From assembly GCF_014841125.1 (NCBI RefSeq), contig NZ_JACYTQ010000003.1:248001-312000 (forward strand): a stretch of 64,000 nucleotides of DNA. The letters are read 5' to 3'. This document shows positions 62,187-64,000 of this stretch, in pieces. The position numbers were made by a program, and so were the translations under genes. Every line of letters begins with the position of its first letter. Position 1 is the first letter of the stretch. This DNA comes from Echinicola arenosa. GTDB taxonomy: Bacteria; Bacteroidota; Bacteroidia; Cytophagales; Cyclobacteriaceae. The notes under the pieces were generated by a model. It did not search any database. It was not told the origin of the DNA and worked only from the letters and a program-made list of their open reading frames with translations.

Positions 62187-63772
62187 GGTGTTGTGCTTTG
62201 ATGGGGTTCTTCAATAAGTTCCTGGATAAGGCCGGCAAGTTCCTGTGGATCATCGGGGAAGTTGCCGACTTTGCGGATTTTGCCTTCCCGGTCCAATAGC
62301 ATCAGTGTGGGGAAGGCGTGGATATTGTAATAGTCCAGCACCTTGTGGTCGGGCCCTCCCGTCCATAGGTTGGTGTATGCTTCGGAGGTATATTTTCCTT
62401 CACGGATACTGTTCAGCCACTTGTCTTTGTCCCTGTCCCTGGATATGGAGACCAGTTCAAAGTTCCCGGCATCGCCAATGGCATCGATGGTAGGCTGAAG
62501 GTAGTTGTGGTGCATCTTGGAGCTGGCACTGCAGCCGGTAAACCAGAAGTCCAGCAATACCACCTTGCCCTTGAAGGTGTTGGATGGCACCGTTTTTCCA
62601 TCGGTACCGGTAAACTCGGTTTCAAGGAAAGGGGCGCCCACCTTCTGTGTCTGATAGAGCCCTGAAATGGTTTCCAATACCCAAGGGGTCTTTACGGTGG
62701 CCAGGCCCTGGGTGAATTTTTCCTCGGGAGAGGGCAGTTGCCGGTAGAACTTGACTAGGTATTTGCCGATCAGTTGGTCGCGCACCTTGGGGCTGTATTC
62801 TCCATAGACCTCATAGATGGGTACCCCTTCCAAGATGGCCCTGAGCGTACAGCGGTCAAAAAGGTAGTCCAGATAATGGGCGGAGTGCCGGAGCACATCG
62901 TCTTCCCTGTCGAGGGGAAGCGAAGAGATGGTTTCGTTATAAAGCTTCCTGAAGGCGTCCGTATGCCTGAACGAGCGCATAAATGCCTGTACCTTTTCCC
63001 CATAGGCCATCCCTTCCAGTTCCTTTTCCATGCTGACCATAAAATCCCTGTCCAGCACAGCAGCATAGGCGCGTAGCACTTGGTACCCGGGATGGTCTTT
63101 TACCTCCAGGTTAAGGACAGAACGGATATAGGGGATGGAGCCGTCGCCATAGGCCACTACCTGCATGGGAGGTTGCATTGATGGGGCGTTTGCCAATGCC
63201 TTTTTGTACTCCTCCCTGTTGTTACCTTCGTTAAAGTGGACGGCCGTATCTCCCGTATACATGACCGGGGGAACCTGTTCCATGAATGCCCTGTGTGCCA
63301 GTCTGAGCTCATGTTGGCAGCGGTACTTCATCGCATCAGGTCCGGAGAAAACGGTGTTGCCGTTTTCAAGGTCCACGCTGATGGCCACACTGTCGCCCGG
63401 GGAGATTTGGACGCGTTCTAGAAAGGTGCCCTTGCCCCCTTTGATGGTCAGGTAGCCGGTGTCCGAAAACCGGGGGCTTTGGTAGGTGAAATATTCCATG
63501 GAAGCATTTCCGCCGTACACGGAGCCCCTTTTGGATGCTAATTCCGTGTTTTCCGGTTCGGGAAGCCGGGTAAAGTCGTCCAGATAGTGGGCATTGAAGC
63601 TCACCGTAAAGGTGTCGATGGGGACAGGGGAGTTGACTTCGAAATACACCACCACCGGAGCCGAAACATTTTCCGACCCAGTAGTGGTGGGAGGTGAAGC
63701 AACTTGGCCATATATTTCGCTTCCAAAAAGGCATAGCAATGCCAGGAAGCATGTGATCTTTGTTTTTTTCAT
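62183..63772 (-). CDS. TlpA-like thioredoxin-fold protein with a degenerate CxxC (CSAS)
   Basis: 529 residues from the ATG at 63772 (MKKTKITCFLALLCLFG, signal to about 22); the alternative start at 63808 adds twelve residues. Residues 25-370 form an N-terminal region with GYLTIKGGKGTFLERVQISP, as in DUF4369-bearing Bacteroidota thioredoxins. The C-terminal thioredoxin fold has VVLLDFWFTGCSASSKMHHN, KWLNSIREGKYT and the cis-Pro loop NIHAFPTLMLLDREGKI. The usual WCxxC is CSAS: Cys414 is kept and the second Cys is Ser417. A single-Cys protein cannot run a normal dithiol reductase cycle, so it may be an isomerase, a trap or inactive. First gene of locus E, coupled to SusC. Confidence 0.88.
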   Translation of the reverse strand: MKKTKITCFLALLCLFGSEIYGQVASPPTTTGSENVSAPVVVYFEVNSPVPIDTFTVSFNAHYLDDFTRLPEPENTELASKRGSVYGGNASMEYFTYQSPRFSDTGYLTIKGGKGTFLERVQISPGDSVAISVDLENGNTVFSGPDAMKYRCQHELRLAHRAFMEQVPPVMYTGDTAVHFNEGNNREEYKKALANAPSMQPPMQVVAYGDGSIPYIRSVLNLEVKDHPGYQVLRAYAAVLDRDFMVSMEKELEGMAYGEKVQAFMRSFRHTDAFRKLYNETISSLPLDREDDVLRHSAHYLDYLFDRCTLRAILEGVPIYEVYGEYSPKVRDQLIGKYLVKFYRQLPSPEEKFTQGLATVKTPWVLETISGLYQTQKVGAPFLETEFTGTDGKTVPSNTFKGKVVLLDFWFTGCSASSKMHHNYLQPTIDAIGDAGNFELVSISRDRDKDKWLNSIREGKYTSEAYTNLWTGGPDHKVLDYYNIHAFPTLMLLDREGKIRKVGNFPDDPQELAGLIQELIEEPHQSTTP

Positions 63773-63804
63773 GCTTAAAATGCGGTTGTGTAGAAAGTGT
63801 TGGG

Positions 63805-63823
63805 ACAAGACATCGAGTCTTGT
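63805..63823. promoter_or_regulatory. small hairpin upstream of the TlpA-like gene
   Basis: Perfect 7-bp arms ACAAGAC / GTCTTGT with a 5-nt loop, 33 bases before the start codon. It could act in the leader of the locus E transcript or be part of an intergenic repeat (a second GTCTTGT complement, ACAAGACT, lies at 63850-63857). Confidence 0.4.
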
Positions 63824-64000
63824 CAGATGCTAGACGCTAGACTAAAGACACAAGACTGGATTTCGAAGTCGTTATTTACCCTCACCTCTCCCTCTCCCTT
63901 AAAGGAGAGGGCGAACATTTCTGTCTACCGATAGATGTCTAGTGTTGATATTTACACTCTTCCATCGATGTCGTGAGGACTTTCTGACCTCGTTTACGAG

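Overview
The window is a chromosomal segment from a Bacteroidota bacterium, most likely a Cyclobacteriaceae-type relative (my inference). It has repeated ECF sigma / FecR / SusC / SusD operons, TAnnTTTG-type promoter elements, weak Shine-Dalgarno sequences, lipoprotein-rich operons and small Bacteroidota-specific families (Hc1-like histone, DUF6520, MauE, DUF5675). I found no rRNA, tRNA, CRISPR array or transposase.

Layout. 0-8.6 kb: the end of an SDR oxidoreductase, an ABC-F ATPase, a lipoprotein, a decayed DUF433/DUF5615 toxin-antitoxin pair, a secreted Ntn-type amide hydrolase, a tiny histone-like protein, and an imperfectly duplicated stretch of small genes. 8.6-44.7 kb: four consecutive nutrient-uptake operons (A-D), each opening with ECF sigma - FecR anti-sigma - STN-containing TonB-dependent receptor. 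A (minus) continues SusD - two EEP phosphodiesterases. B (plus) continues SusD - phosphodiester glycosidase - IPT/NHL lipoprotein - second phosphodiester glycosidase. C (plus) continues SusD - calcineurin-type phosphoesterase - GDPD. D (minus) has a non-SusC receptor followed by a purple-acid-phosphatase-like enzyme. Every enzyme in A-D acts on phosphoesters and no classical glycoside hydrolase is present, so the block looks like a scavenging array for phosphodiester-linked substrates. All four fecR-receptor junctions carry a stem-loop preceded by an A-rich run.

44.9-50.3 kb: a lipoprotein, then a LanB-type lanthipeptide dehydratase with both the N-terminal and SpaB-C domains, convergent with a LytS/LytTR two-component pair. 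No LanC, transporter or certain precursor peptide is visible; a 51-residue Ser/Thr-rich peptide divergent from the kinase is a weak candidate. 50.7-55.7 kb: a repeat-rich island with two near-identical direct repeats of about 450 bp, five copies of two inverted-repeat modules, seven palindromes with changing stems and an 11-bp tandem repeat. It encloses a three-gene overlapping operon (unknown protein, DUF5675, holin-like membrane peptide).

55.7-63.8 kb: MauE-like redox membrane protein and DUF6520 peptide on the plus strand, convergent with TlpA-like thioredoxin-fold protein - SusC - SusD on the minus strand. This SusC lacks STN and has no local sigma/FecR. The TlpA-like protein has lost the second cysteine of its CxxC, and the locus is visibly more GC-rich than its surroundings.
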